A stretch of DNA of 52,674 nt from the NCBI RefSeq assembly GCF_024539675.1, contig NZ_JAHHIT010000070.1, positions 1 to 52,674 on the forward strand, read 5' to 3'. The notes under the pieces were generated by a model. The model ran no database searches and was not told the DNA's origin. It was given only the letters and a program-made list of their open reading frames with translations. Every line of letters starts with the position of its first letter. Position 1 is the first letter of the stretch. The translations under genes were made by a program, and so were the position numbers. Below are positions 37,394 through 45,674 of the stretch, piece after piece. This DNA comes from Streptomyces hilarionis. GTDB lineage: Bacteria > Actinomycetota > Actinomycetes > Streptomycetales > Streptomycetaceae.

Positions 37394-37430
37394 GCGCGGG
37401 CGGGACCGGGGGAACGTGTCCCGCCCGCGC
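37394..37430 (-). terminator. Hairpin terminator after the first ECF/membrane-protein pair
   Basis: Perfect 13-bp stem (37394-37406 with 37418-37430), 11-nt loop, in the 297-bp gap between the membrane-protein stop (37574) and the mutase start. The rest of the gap presumably holds the mutase promoter; no hexamers stand out. Confidence 0.78.
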
Positions 37431-37573
37431 CAGGCGCACGAGCCGAAGGTACGGGGGGAACCCCGGCTCAGTGCAAGGGCCGATGACCAGTCGGCTCACT
37501 TGTTACTGCGTTCCACCGGCAGAAAACGTCACACCTCTCGCCGAAAAATTTCGAAGAATCACAAAACCGCAGG

Positions 37574-38770
37574 TCAGTGACCGTGATGACGGTGGCCGTC
37601 GTGAGGGCCGCGGCCACTGCCGCCGCCGGCGTCCGCGCCGCCTGCGCCGTTCGCGCCCTTGCCGCCGTTCGCGCCCCTGCCGGGCTTCGCGGCGGTCCCG
37701 CCTCTTCCGTCGTGGGAGGCGCCCCGGTGCCCGAACCCGTGCCGGTGGCCGCCGTCGCGGTCGTCGTCGCCGTCGTCGCCCCGGCCGGACCCGCCGTCCG
37801 AGCCGCCGTGGCCGCTCGCTCCGTCCCGGTTCCCGCCCGCGCCCCGGCCCTTTCCGGCATCCCGGCCCTTGGTGGCGCCCCGGCCCTTCGTGGCGCCCTT
37901 CCCCGTGCCGCGGCCGTCGCCCCGGCCGCTCGCGCCCGCGCCGTCGAGGACGCCCGCGCAGTACGCCGGCACCCGCTTCGCGCCGCCCGCCCGGTGCTCC
38001 AGGGCTCGCCGGTGATCGGCGTCCGGGACCCCGCCCGCGCTCAGCTCACGGCAGGCGGCGACCACACCGGGGGGCCACGCACCGCTCGTGCCCGGAGCCG
38101 TCGGGACGCCGTCCTTCGTGCCGCCCGTGGCCGTCGCGTCGCCGGCCTCCGTCCCGTCGCCGCCCGTCGTCGCCGGGGCCGAGGCGCCCGGGGACGGCGG
38201 GACGAGCGCGGGACCGGGGGACGCCGGCGCGGAGACGGAGGCGCCGGGACGGCTCGGCTCCGCGCGGCCGAACGGGTTCGGCAGCAGGCCCGTCCCGCTC
38301 GCGACCGCCACCCCGCCGGCCATGCCGACGGCCAGCGCCGCCGCGAGGCCCAGTCGCACGGGGCGGCTCCAGCGCGCGGGCCGGCCGGGCCGCGGGAGCG
38401 GCCCGCCGATGCGCACCAGGCCGGCGTCGGCGCACACCTCGGCGCGCGCGGACCGTCCGGCACGGGCGGCCGGTGCCGTCCGCTCCCCCGCGCCCGTGCC
38501 CGCGGCGCGCGACGCGAGATCGGTGCGGTCGGCGTGCGCCTTGCGGAAGGCGGCCATCGCCGCGGCCTCGCCGGGAAGTTCCTCGTCGTCGCGCGGACGC
38601 CCCGCGGCCGACGCCGGAAGCCCCCGCAGCGCGGACAACGCGCCCAGGGTCCGGGCGAGCCGTTCGGCCTCCTCGCCCGCCGCGCCGCCGACAGCGTTGT
38701 CCGGTGACTCACCTCGCAGCAGACGCTCCGCCGTCTCCCGGTCGAGCCACCTGTCGTGCTTGTCGGCCAT
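37574..38770 (-). CDS. Membrane-anchored putative anti-sigma factor (pair 1)
   Basis: 398-residue protein coupled to an ECF sigma gene: its ATG overlaps the sigma stop (TGATG). Cytoplasmic N-terminus with a helix ending AAMAAFRKAHAD, one membrane span at about residues 138-158, a Pro/Ser/Thr-rich extracellular linker, a compact module with C240 and C271 (CRELSAGG to RVPAYCAGV), and a long Gly/Arg/His/Asp-rich low-complexity tail ending in histidines. It lacks the zinc HxxxCxxC motif of ZAS anti-sigma factors. The same design occurs in the paralogue at 39730-40683. Role as anti-sigma is inferred from operon position and topology. Confidence 0.82.
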   Translation of the reverse strand: MADKHDRWLDRETAERLLRGESPDNAVGGAAGEEAERLARTLGALSALRGLPASAAGRPRDDEELPGEAAAMAAFRKAHADRTDLASRAAGTGAGERTAPAARAGRSARAEVCADAGLVRIGGPLPRPGRPARWSRPVRLGLAAALAVGMAGGVAVASGTGLLPNPFGRAEPSRPGASVSAPASPGPALVPPSPGASAPATTGGDGTEAGDATATGGTKDGVPTAPGTSGAWPPGVVAACRELSAGGVPDADHRRALEHRAGGAKRVPAYCAGVLDGAGASGRGDGRGTGKGATKGRGATKGRDAGKGRGAGGNRDGASGHGGSDGGSGRGDDGDDDRDGGHRHGFGHRGASHDGRGGTAAKPGRGANGGKGANGAGGADAGGGSGRGPHDGHRHHGH

Positions 38771-39429
38771 CACATGTCCTTCTGCGTCCGCGTACGCCCA
38801 TGCGTCACACCCGCGGACGTCACCGCGCGCGAGCGGGGACCCGGCTGCGGGGGCAGCGCGTCGAGCGCCCCGCTCGACTCCGGATCCTCGCGGAGCAGTT
38901 CGGCGAGCTTCTTCAGGCCGCGGTGCGCGGCCGTGCGGACCGCGCCGGGCCGTTTGCCGAGCGTCTCGGCGGCCGTCTTGGCGTCCAGCCCCACCACCAC
39001 GCGCAGGACGACGGCCTCCGCCTGGTCCTGCGGCAGCCGGGCGATGAGGCCGAGGGTGCGGCCGGTCGCCAGCGCCTCCATGGCCTCGCCCGCGGTGTCG
39101 GACGCCGCGGCACGGCCGGTCAGCTCGGTCTCGTCGGCGACCGTCGCCGGGCGTCTGCCGCGCATGCGCACATGGTCGAGGGCGCGGTTGCGGGCGATGC
39201 GCGCGGCCCAGCCGCGGAAGCGGTCCGCGTCCCCGCTGAACCGCTCCATGTCCCGGGCGACCTGGAGCCAGGCCTCCGAGGTCACGTCCTCGGCGTCGGG
39301 ATCGCCGACCAGCGTGCGCACGTAGCCGAGCAGCCGCGGGTGCACCGCGCGGTACACGGTCCGGAACGCACTCTCGTCCCCGTTCTGTGCCGCGAGCACC
39401 GCGGCTGTCAGCTCCGCGTCGTCCCCCAC
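38770..39429 (-). CDS. ECF sigma factor (pair 1)
   Basis: 219-residue ECF sigma factor. Region 2 motif DAEDVTSEAWLQVARDMERF and FRGWAARIARNRALDHVR; region 4 LPQDQAEAVVLRVVVGLDAKTAAETLGKRPGAVRT. The GTG at 39429 follows GAGGAA; the open frame upstream to 39561 has no family similarity. Its stop is coupled to the membrane protein gene. Closely related to the sigma at 40795-41448, sharing the AHRGLKKLA segment, which indicates a tandem duplication of a whole sigma/membrane-protein module. Confidence 0.93.
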   Translation of the reverse strand: MGDDAELTAAVLAAQNGDESAFRTVYRAVHPRLLGYVRTLVGDPDAEDVTSEAWLQVARDMERFSGDADRFRGWAARIARNRALDHVRMRGRRPATVADETELTGRAAASDTAGEAMEALATGRTLGLIARLPQDQAEAVVLRVVVGLDAKTAAETLGKRPGAVRTAAHRGLKKLAELLREDPESSGALDALPPQPGPRSRAVTSAGVTHGRTRTQKDM

Positions 39430-39729
39430 GTCGTGGTTCCTCGGTCGATGGTGCGCGGTTCTGAGGACCGCAGGTCGTTTGCGGTGGTCTGCCGCTTGGC
39501 CGTCCGGCGCGAAAGGCACGTTACGACCTGAAACAGCCGCACGTCCATGTCCGTAGAACATGCAACTAACTCGTGACGCAGTGAGTGTGCCCGGGGTGTG
39601 ACAGAAAACGCACGCACGGCGCTGTAGGGAGTACGGGCCGCCGCGCGGCCCGTGCCGCGCGACGGCCGGGGCCTCTCCTGTGGGGGGTGGCGGCCTCGGC
39701 CGTTGCCTTGGCGGCTCCGCGCGTCCGCC
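39430..39729. other. Spacer between the two ECF modules
   Basis: 300 bp holding the terminator of pair 2 (39631-39655) and the upstream control region of pair 1. I see no further gene. The segment 39460-39600 is relatively AT-richer and is the likely promoter site. Confidence 0.5.
39631..39655 (-). terminator. Hairpin terminator after the second ECF/membrane-protein pair
   Basis: Arms 39631-39641 and 39645-39655 form 11 pairs (one wobble) with a 3-nt loop, 75 bp past the stop at 39730. Confidence 0.7.
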
Positions 39730-40683
39730 TCATGCGCCGTCGCCGGCCCCGGTGTCCTTCGCCTTCGCCGTCGGGCTGTCGCCCCCCGTGCCGGACCCGT
39801 CCTGCGAGGGGTCCCCCTGCGGCCGGGCGTCCTTGCCGCTCCCGGCCGGGGCGCCGCCCGTGCCGGTCCGCCCTGATGTTCCGGGCCGCCCGGACGCGCC
39901 GCTCTCCCCGGCCCCGCCGGACCCCTCGCCGCCGCCGGACGCGCCCGTCCGGCCGTTCTCGCGGGCGCCGCCCGCCGTGCCGTTCGCGGCGCCCGTCCGC
40001 CGACCGGCGGCCGCACAGTACGCCTCGACGTTCTTCTCGCCGCCGGCCGCCGTCACGAGCCGCTGCCGGGCGGCCGGGGCCAGCTCGCCGCCGTGCCCCC
40101 GGGCCGTCCCCCAGGCGTGGCAGAGGGCAGCCTCGTCCGCCGCGCTCCCGCGCTCGGCGGGACCCTCGCGGTCGGCGTCCCGCGTGGCGGAAGGGACGGC
40201 CGAGGGCGCCCCGGAGGGGGCCACGGCCGCCCCGGCCGACGGCCGGGCACGCCCCGCGCCACCGCCACCGCTGCCGTCGCCGACCCCGACCCCGGCGCCC
40301 TCGGCGCGGTCCGTGCCGGAGTCGATCGCCGCGAACGCGGCCCCGCCGAGCGCGAGCCCGGCGACCAGCGCGCAGAGGGTGACCCGCAGCGAGCGGGCGG
40401 TGCGCCGCCGGGCCCGGGGCCGCCAGTCGTCGCGACGCCGGGCGCGGACCGGGCGCCCCCCGTCCCCGGCGGCCCGGGCCGCCCGGAAGGCGGCGACGGC
40501 CCGCTGCTCGCCCTCGCAGGCCTCCCCCGTCCGGCTGCTTCCGTCCCCTTCGTGCGGACGGCCGGCCGGCGCGCGCAGGGCGCGGGCGAGCATTTCCTCC
40601 AGTCCCGGCGGGGCGGCGAGGGCGTCGTCGGGGCGCGCGCGCCGACGGCCGAGGCCCGCGCCGTCGTTCAGCCGTTCACCCAT
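39730..40683 (-). CDS. Membrane-anchored putative anti-sigma factor (pair 2)
   Basis: About 317 residues from the ATG at 40683 (preceded by GGAAAG). GTG 40791, directly after the sigma stop, is an alternative that would add 36 Arg-rich residues. Cytoplasmic part with AVAAFRAARAA, one membrane span at about residues 98-120, a low-complexity linker, then a two-cysteine module with C188 and C223 (LCHAWGTARG to NVEAYCAAA) and a Gly/Ser/Thr-rich tail. Same architecture as the protein of pair 1, with conserved AAFRxA and AGGxxxVxAYCA features. Probably restrains the adjacent sigma factor; this is inference. Confidence 0.8.
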   Translation of the reverse strand: MGERLNDGAGLGRRRARPDDALAAPPGLEEMLARALRAPAGRPHEGDGSSRTGEACEGEQRAVAAFRAARAAGDGGRPVRARRRDDWRPRARRRTARSLRVTLCALVAGLALGGAAFAAIDSGTDRAEGAGVGVGDGSGGGGAGRARPSAGAAVAPSGAPSAVPSATRDADREGPAERGSAADEAALCHAWGTARGHGGELAPAARQRLVTAAGGEKNVEAYCAAAGRRTGAANGTAGGARENGRTGASGGGEGSGGAGESGASGRPGTSGRTGTGGAPAGSGKDARPQGDPSQDGSGTGGDSPTAKAKDTGAGDGA

Positions 40684-40794
40684 GTCGCTTTCCGTCTCTG
40701 TCCCTGTCATCCGTCGCGGCCGCCGGCCCCGCCGCGCGCCCGGCGGGCGCGCATCGATCTCTCGGTGATCGATACGGCCCGGGGGCGTCACCGT

Positions 40795-41448
40795 TCACGT
40801 CGACTCCCCCAGCGTCCGGGGCCCGCCATCCGTCACACCCTCGCCCGCGCGCCCGTGCGCGCCTTCCTCGCCCATGGCGCCCAGCTGTCCGGCGAGCTTC
40901 TTCAGTCCCCGGTGCGCGGCCGTGCGCACGGCGCCGGGCCGCTTGCCGAGCACCCGGGCCGCGGCCGGACCGTCCAGTCCGATGACGACCCGCAGCAGCA
41001 CGGCCTCCGCCTGGTCCCGGGGCAGGCCCCGCACCAGGTCCAGGGCCTGGGCGGTGGAGAGGGACTCCAGGGCCAGGTCGTGGGTGCTGTGCGGGCCGGG
41101 CAGTTCCAGGACGACGTCCTGTTCCAGCGCCGCCGAGCGCGGCCGCACCCGCAGCCGGCGCAGGTGGTCCAGGGCCCGGTGCCGGGCGATCGTCGCCGTC
41201 CAGCCCCGGAACCCGGCGCCGTCGCCGCGGAACCGCCCCAGGTCCCGGGCTATCTCCAGCCAGGCGTCGGAGGCCACGTCCTCCGCCTCCTCGCCGACGA
41301 TCCCGCGCAGATAGCCGAGCAGGCCGGGCTGGACGATCCGGTAGGCCACGGCGAACGCGGCCTCGTCCCCGTCCTGGGCCCGCGCCACGGCCGCCCCCAG
41401 TTCCCCGTCGTACGCGTGCGCGCGCCGGGGTTCCCCTCCCTGGCCCAA
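40795..41448 (-). CDS. ECF sigma factor (pair 2)
   Basis: 217-residue ECF sigma factor. Region 2 EAEDVASDAWLEIARDLGRF and FRGWTATIARHRALDHLRR; region 4 LPRDQAEAVLLRVVIGLDGPAAARVLGKRPGAVRT. The start is placed at TTG 41448 because a good Shine-Dalgarno (GAGGAAAG) precedes it and the length then matches the paralogue at 38770-39429. Followed directly by the putative anti-sigma gene. Confidence 0.9.
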   Translation of the reverse strand: MGQGGEPRRAHAYDGELGAAVARAQDGDEAAFAVAYRIVQPGLLGYLRGIVGEEAEDVASDAWLEIARDLGRFRGDGAGFRGWTATIARHRALDHLRRLRVRPRSAALEQDVVLELPGPHSTHDLALESLSTAQALDLVRGLPRDQAEAVLLRVVIGLDGPAAARVLGKRPGAVRTAAHRGLKKLAGQLGAMGEEGAHGRAGEGVTDGGPRTLGEST

Positions 41449-41586
41449 GGCTTTCCTCGTTCGTACGGTGTGCGGTGCGGACGCGCGGCTCCCCCGCCGG
41501 ACACCGGGTCCGGATGCGGCCGCGCTCCCACGGTCATCAGCGCCGCCCCGCACGGAAGTGTCACAGCGCGCGGTCGCGGCGCGCGG

Positions 41587-42219
41587 TCACGTCGCGGTCG
41601 GCCGCCGGCCCCGCCCGCCCGTCGCGTCCCGGCACAGCAGACGCAGGGAGCCGTGTCCGGCGTGGCAGCGGCGCGCCTCGTCGAGCGGGTCCCAGAGGCG
41701 CCCGTCCGGGGTGCGGACCCAGTGGTCGCCGCCGGAGGCCCACCACTCGGCGCCGGTCTGCCGGACGATCACCTCGCCCGCGTACGCCCCCAGTCCGCGC
41801 AGCACGCCCGCCACGGAGGCCTGCGGCGCGCCCTCGCGTCGCAGGTCCTCGATCAGCCGGTCGACGCGCCACAGGCTCTGCGCCGAGTGGTCGAGGTGCG
41901 GGCGCACGCCGTCGGGGGCGGCGGCCACCGCCTCGGCGGCCCACCGCACCGGTCTGCCGGCCGCGGAGGGGCGCGCGGGCCGCTCGGCGCGGCTCACGGC
42001 GGCGGACCCGTCGGTCCGGTCGGGCCGGTCGAGCGGGCCGGTTCGGTCGGGCCGGTCGGTGGAGGCGGGCCGCTCGGGGCGGTCGGTCGGGGCGGGCCGC
42101 TCGGGGCGGCCGGTGGTCCTGCGGGTCACACGGGGAAGAGCGAGGGCGCCGCTGGTTGTGTCACTCGGATCCGGGGCCGTCCCCGGGACCGGTGCAGGAC
42201 CGCCCCAGGTTCCCCGCAC
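41587..42219 (-). CDS. Uncharacterised protein with Arg/Pro/Asp repeats
   Basis: About 210 residues from GTG 42219, placed 8 nt after a GGAGG that overlaps the end of the upstream gene; GTG 42129 would give a 180-residue form. The N-terminal third is a repetitive stretch of RPERP, RPDR and TDRP units. The C-terminal part (about 110 residues) looks folded: WAAEAVAAAPDGVRPHLDHSAQ, then VDRLIEDLRREG, GLGAYAGEVIVRQTGAEW and DHWVRTPDGRLWDPLDEARR. I do not recognise the family. Probably cotranscribed with the 42234-42806 gene upstream; sigma pair 2 begins 138 bp after its stop. Confidence 0.7.
   Translation of the reverse strand: MRGTWGGPAPVPGTAPDPSDTTSGALALPRVTRRTTGRPERPAPTDRPERPASTDRPDRTGPLDRPDRTDGSAAVSRAERPARPSAAGRPVRWAAEAVAAAPDGVRPHLDHSAQSLWRVDRLIEDLRREGAPQASVAGVLRGLGAYAGEVIVRQTGAEWWASGGDHWVRTPDGRLWDPLDEARRCHAGHGSLRLLCRDATGGRGRRPTAT
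42030..42112. repeat. Imperfect repeats encoding the RPxR tract
   Basis: Degenerate tandem units of the GCGGGCCGCTCGGGGCGGTC type, two of them nearly identical near 42066-42112. They account for the repetitive N-terminus of the overlapping gene. Confidence 0.6.
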
Positions 42220-42233
42220 CCCCCGCACCTCCC

Positions 42234-42806
42234 TCACGCGTCTCCCGTGTCTCCCGTGCGCCCGCGGGCGCGCCGCGACACCACCGCGCGCAGCACCCGG
42301 CGGCCCTCGGTGGACACCTCCAGGGCCCGGCGCAGTCCGCTCGCGCCGTGGCCGGCGAGGACCTCCAGGACGGTGACCTGGCGGCGCAGCTCGGCGGCCA
42401 CGAGGGGCGACATGCCCTCGGTGCGGCCCTCGCGGCGGGCGTCGACCGGAGCGGCGTCGGACGCCGGGTCGAGGAGCCGGTGGATCTGGAGGGAGGCGAC
42501 GGAGCAGGCGTCCGCCCACACCCGCACCCCGGCGGCACGGCGGTCGTCCGGCGCGGCGGCCAGCATCCGGTGGGCGAGGAGCCCGGCCTCGTCGTCCTGC
42601 GCCGGCGGCGCGCCGAGCTTGTCGCGCGCCCGTTCCACCAGGTCGCCCCAGTCGGCGGCGTCGGAATCCTCCGTGAGGTTGCCCCACAGGGGGCGCAAGA
42701 TCTCGTCGTCGCCCCCCAGCAGGGGTATGCAGCGATCCAAACAAGCCAGCCCGCTGGCCGCCAGTCCGCGCTCGTCGGCCTGTGCGATCAGTTCCACCAG
42801 GCTCAT
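42234..42806 (-). CDS. Uncharacterised soluble protein
   Basis: 190 residues, acidic N-terminal half and basic C-terminus, no signal peptide or membrane span. Features are MSLVELIAQADERGLAAS, CLDRCIPLLGGDDE, LRPLWGNLTEDSDAADW, and helices with AGVRVWADACSVASLQIHRLL and AAELRRQVTVLEVLAGHGA. The ATG at 42806 follows GGGAGG with ideal spacing. The next gene's proposed start overlaps its 3' end region. I do not recognise the family; the helical pattern suggests an all-alpha protein. Confidence 0.78.
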   Translation of the reverse strand: MSLVELIAQADERGLAASGLACLDRCIPLLGGDDEILRPLWGNLTEDSDAADWGDLVERARDKLGAPPAQDDEAGLLAHRMLAAAPDDRRAAGVRVWADACSVASLQIHRLLDPASDAAPVDARREGRTEGMSPLVAAELRRQVTVLEVLAGHGASGLRRALEVSTEGRRVLRAVVSRRARGRTGDTGDA

Positions 42807-42927
42807 CCACGCCTCCCTCGCCAGGGCGCCTTCCTTACGGAGCCCGCATTTCCCCTTACTGCGTGCGACGGGCCAGGAGTGTCACAGGGAGCTCGTTTCG
42901 GCCAACGGCGAGGGCGGGCGGCGGGGG

Positions 42928-42957
42928 CCGCGAGCACCCCCGGCGGGGCGCTCGCGG
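42928..42957 (-). terminator. Hairpin terminator after the GH20 gene
   Basis: Arms 42928-42935 and 42950-42957 (8 bp) with an inner CCCC/GGGG pairing, 16 bp past the GH20 stop. Confidence 0.68.
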
Positions 42958-42973
42958 TGAGCGGCCGGGCGGC

Positions 42974-44671
42974 TCAGCCCAGCCGGTTCGCCAGCGCCGT
43001 GAACTGCGTCCACGACAGCTGGGGCGTCCGGGCGTCCCACAGCTTCTGCGAGGTCGCCCGCAGCGGCATCCGGATGCCGGCCGCGACCTGTGCCTGCGTC
43101 TGCGCGTTCGCGAGGTCGCACCAGACCGACAGGGAGCCGCCGAGGATCTGGGAGTCGTACCGCGCGGCCACGGGCGTCGTGCCGCGCAGCACCCGCGGGG
43201 TCCACTGCTCGTAGATGCGCCGGCCCGTGGGGTAGGCGAAGTCGTTGGGCTCGCCGAGGACGTAGTACAGGTACTCGTCGTTGTAGTTGAGCATCTTGCG
43301 CCCCGCGCCCAGGTACTCGGCCGGCGGGCGCGCCCCGATCTCCTTGCCGGTCCAGTAGGCGACCACGAGGTCGGAGGCCGGTTTGACCGACGTGCCGCGG
43401 AAGAAGCCGTCGTTCCACACCCGCATGGCGCGGTCGTGGGCGCGGACGGTGTCGGCGCGGTCGTTGAGCCAGCCCGTGGTGAGGTCGGCCACGCCCGCGC
43501 CGGCTCCGTAGCGGGCGCGCGCCGCGGCGGCGAGCTGGGGGTAGGAGGCGGCCGGGCTGGACACCGTCAGGGCCTGGTACTCGTCGCCGCCGAGGTGCCA
43601 GTAGGCGCCGGGGAACACGGGGGCGTACTCGTCGAGGAGGTCGTCCAGGAGGTTCGCGGAGTCCTCCTTGGAGATGTCGATCGCCCCGCGGGTGGCCACC
43701 CCGTTCACGTTGCGCAGTTGCAGCTCGGGGTGGGCGGCGAGGACCGCGCCCAGGTGCCCGGGCGAGTCGATCTCGGGCACGACGGTGATGTGCCGGCTCG
43801 CCGCGAGGTCGACGATCCTCTTCACCTGGGCCTTGGTGAGGTGCTGGCGGGAGACGATCTCGGGGTGCGTGTCGGACTGGATCCGGAAGGCCTGGTCGTC
43901 GGAGAAGTGCAGGCCGAGCTGGTTGTACTTGAGGTCGCCGAGTTCACGGACCCGGTCCTCGATCCAGGCGGGGCTGAAGTACTTGCGCGCGATGTCGAGC
44001 GTGAATCCGCGCTGCGGCTTGGCCGGCTGGTCGCGCACGACGCCCTCGGGGGCCGTGCCGCCGCCGTGCACCTCCTGCTTGAGGGTGCGGGTGCCGTAGA
44101 ACACGCCGGCGTCGGAGGGCCCGCTGATGGTGACCCGTCCGCCGCGCACGGTCATCGTGTACGACTCCGGGTTCGCGCCCTCGTCGTCGTTGAGCGCCAG
44201 CCGCAGGTCCCCGGCGCGCACGTCGTTCTTCTGCCCGGCGTAGGTCAGCCCCAGCTCGCCGGCGACCAGCCGGCCCTCGTCGGCGAGGCCGGCGTCGCTC
44301 ACCACGACCCGGCGGGCGGCGGCGGGGCGCCAGCCCGGGCCGCGCGCCGGGGTGTGGGCGCGCACGGCGGGGATGGTCCGGGGCGCGGTCGACAGGGCGT
44401 AGGAGCGGCTGGGCGTCGGCGCGGCCGGGGGCGGCGCCGCCGCGGTGGCGGCGGCGCTCTGGCTCCTGGCGGCCTGCCGGGAGGCGGCCGACCCGGCCGG
44501 CGTCCCGGCGTCCTCGTCCGACGAGGCCCACAGGCCCAGTCCGACGCCCAGCGCAGCGACCAGCCCGCCCGCCAGCAGCGCCCGCGGCGCCGCCGCGCCC
44601 CGTGTCCCGCGCCGCGGTCCGCGCTGCGGCTCCGTCTTCGGCGTCGAACGCCGATGCCTGTGCCTGCTCAC
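42974..44671 (-). CDS. Secreted or membrane-anchored GH20 beta-N-acetylhexosaminidase
   Basis: 565-residue glycoside hydrolase family 20 enzyme releasing terminal GlcNAc/GalNAc, for example from chitobiose or wall fragments. The N-terminus is basic (arginine-rich) followed by a hydrophobic segment (ALLAGGLVAALGVGLGLWA, residues 31-49), an uncleaved anchor or signal peptide, and an Ala/Pro/Ser linker. The GH20b domain is followed by a catalytic barrel with the D363-E364 catalytic pair in HLGGDEY and the FTLDIARKYF and VPEIDSPGH motifs. The GTG at 44671 has a G-rich but poorly spaced Shine-Dalgarno. No DasR-type operator is visible upstream. Confidence 0.93.
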   Translation of the reverse strand: MSRHRHRRSTPKTEPQRGPRRGTRGAAAPRALLAGGLVAALGVGLGLWASSDEDAGTPAGSAASRQAARSQSAAATAAAPPPAAPTPSRSYALSTAPRTIPAVRAHTPARGPGWRPAAARRVVVSDAGLADEGRLVAGELGLTYAGQKNDVRAGDLRLALNDDEGANPESYTMTVRGGRVTISGPSDAGVFYGTRTLKQEVHGGGTAPEGVVRDQPAKPQRGFTLDIARKYFSPAWIEDRVRELGDLKYNQLGLHFSDDQAFRIQSDTHPEIVSRQHLTKAQVKRIVDLAASRHITVVPEIDSPGHLGAVLAAHPELQLRNVNGVATRGAIDISKEDSANLLDDLLDEYAPVFPGAYWHLGGDEYQALTVSSPAASYPQLAAAARARYGAGAGVADLTTGWLNDRADTVRAHDRAMRVWNDGFFRGTSVKPASDLVVAYWTGKEIGARPPAEYLGAGRKMLNYNDEYLYYVLGEPNDFAYPTGRRIYEQWTPRVLRGTTPVAARYDSQILGGSLSVWCDLANAQTQAQVAAGIRMPLRATSQKLWDARTPQLSWTQFTALANRLG

Positions 44672-44848
44672 CCCGCCAACCGTACGACTCCCGTCCCGGA
44701 CAGGCGCGTCGAAGACCGCGCGACGGGGTCCACGACACGTGCTGAAACTCTCTCGTTCGAGTGAAATTCGGGCGTCCGTCAGACACGTACTGACCGCTCT
44801 CGATAACGTAGCGACACATCCTTCACTGCATCCCCTGCCACATCACAC

Positions 44849-45403
44849 GTGACGCGAGGATCCACGCTGCCTGCGCACCCTCCCTCCCCACTCTCCGGCT
44901 GCCTCGCCATACCGGCGCAGACCCGGACCTCACGCGCACCCCTGCTCGACGGCTTCAACTCCGCGCCCGTCGACGAGGCCCACCGCACCCTCCTCGCCTG
45001 TCTGCGCAGCCCGAGCTGGGCCCGCCGGGTCGCCGCCCACCGGCCCTACCCGACCCTGGACGCCCTGCTGGCCGCGTCGGACGAGGCGGCCTACGACCTG
45101 ACCTCGGGCGATCTGGCGGAGGCGCTGGCCGCGGAGACCCTGCCCGCCCTGCCGGAGGACGTGTACGGCGCGGCCCACACGGCCCTGCGCGCGGCGCACG
45201 CCGCCTACGAGGCCCGCTTCGGCCACGCGTTCGTCATCAGCCTGGCGGCCGTCCCGCCGGACGAGCGCCTGGACCACGTCCTGGAAGGCATCCGGTCACG
45301 ATTGGCGAACGATCCCGAGGACGAGCGGGTGGTGGCGGCCGAGGAACTGCGCCGTCTGGGGAAGGCGCGGCTCGCGAGCCGCTTCCGGGGCACGGGAGCG
45401 TGA
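44849..45403 (+). CDS. OHCU decarboxylase-like protein (ureidoimidazoline decarboxylase family)
   Basis: 184-residue protein with the all-helical 2-oxo-4-hydroxy-4-carboxy-5-ureidoimidazoline decarboxylase pattern, the enzyme that follows uricase and HIU hydrolase in urate degradation. Matching segments are FNSAPVDEAHRTLLAC, SWARRVAAHRPYPTLDALLAAS, YEARFGHAFVIS, and RLANDPEDERVVAAEELRRLGKARL. The catalytic HPxIG segment normally found after the DLAEAL helix is missing; the sequence there is AAETLPALPEDV. It may be a divergent or inactive member. The GTG at 44849 lacks a clear Shine-Dalgarno. Divergent from GH20 and upstream of sdh. Confidence 0.8.
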   Translation: MTRGSTLPAHPPSPLSGCLAIPAQTRTSRAPLLDGFNSAPVDEAHRTLLACLRSPSWARRVAAHRPYPTLDALLAASDEAAYDLTSGDLAEALAAETLPALPEDVYGAAHTALRAAHAAYEARFGHAFVISLAAVPPDERLDHVLEGIRSRLANDPEDERVVAAEELRRLGKARLASRFRGTGA

Positions 45404-45674
45404 TCCGCGCGGCGGCGCGCCGGGCCGCGACCTGCCACGACGGACCCGCGCGGGGCGCATAGGCGCCCATTGCGGGGCAGAAGCCCCCTCGATCCGCCCC
45501 GCGGGCCGCGGACGCTCACCCATACGCGTGCCACTTTGATCACACCGGTAGGCCCGGCGTAAGCCCAGCGCCGGTGCATCGCTACGATGCTGGGGGCCGG
45601 TGGACCGTACCCGGCCGGGCCCGTCCGACACCGAAGCCGGCCGGCCCTGATCCCCGCTCCCGGAGGGTTCTTCC
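45404..45674. other. sdh promoter region
   Basis: 271 bp between the OHCU-like gene and sdhC. It holds G+C-rich potential stems around 45450-45505 (possible end of the upstream transcript), a TACGAT -10-like hexamer at 45583-45588, and the inverted repeat described separately. Confidence 0.5.
45576..45590. promoter_or_regulatory. Inverted repeat over the putative sdh promoter
   Basis: GCATCG, 3 nt, CGATGC: perfect 6-bp arms, overlapping the -10-like TACGAT, 85 bp upstream of the sdhC start. A candidate operator for control of the TCA-cycle dehydrogenase; the binding protein is unknown. Confidence 0.5.

Noticed and set aside
42782..44764. Long plus-strand frame opposite the GH20 gene
   Set aside because: Val/Gly/Arg-rich antisense translation of a well-conserved hydrolase.
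44672..44848. DasR operator upstream of the hexosaminidase gene
   Set aside because: No ACTGGTCTAGACCA-like sequence is present in the upstream region.
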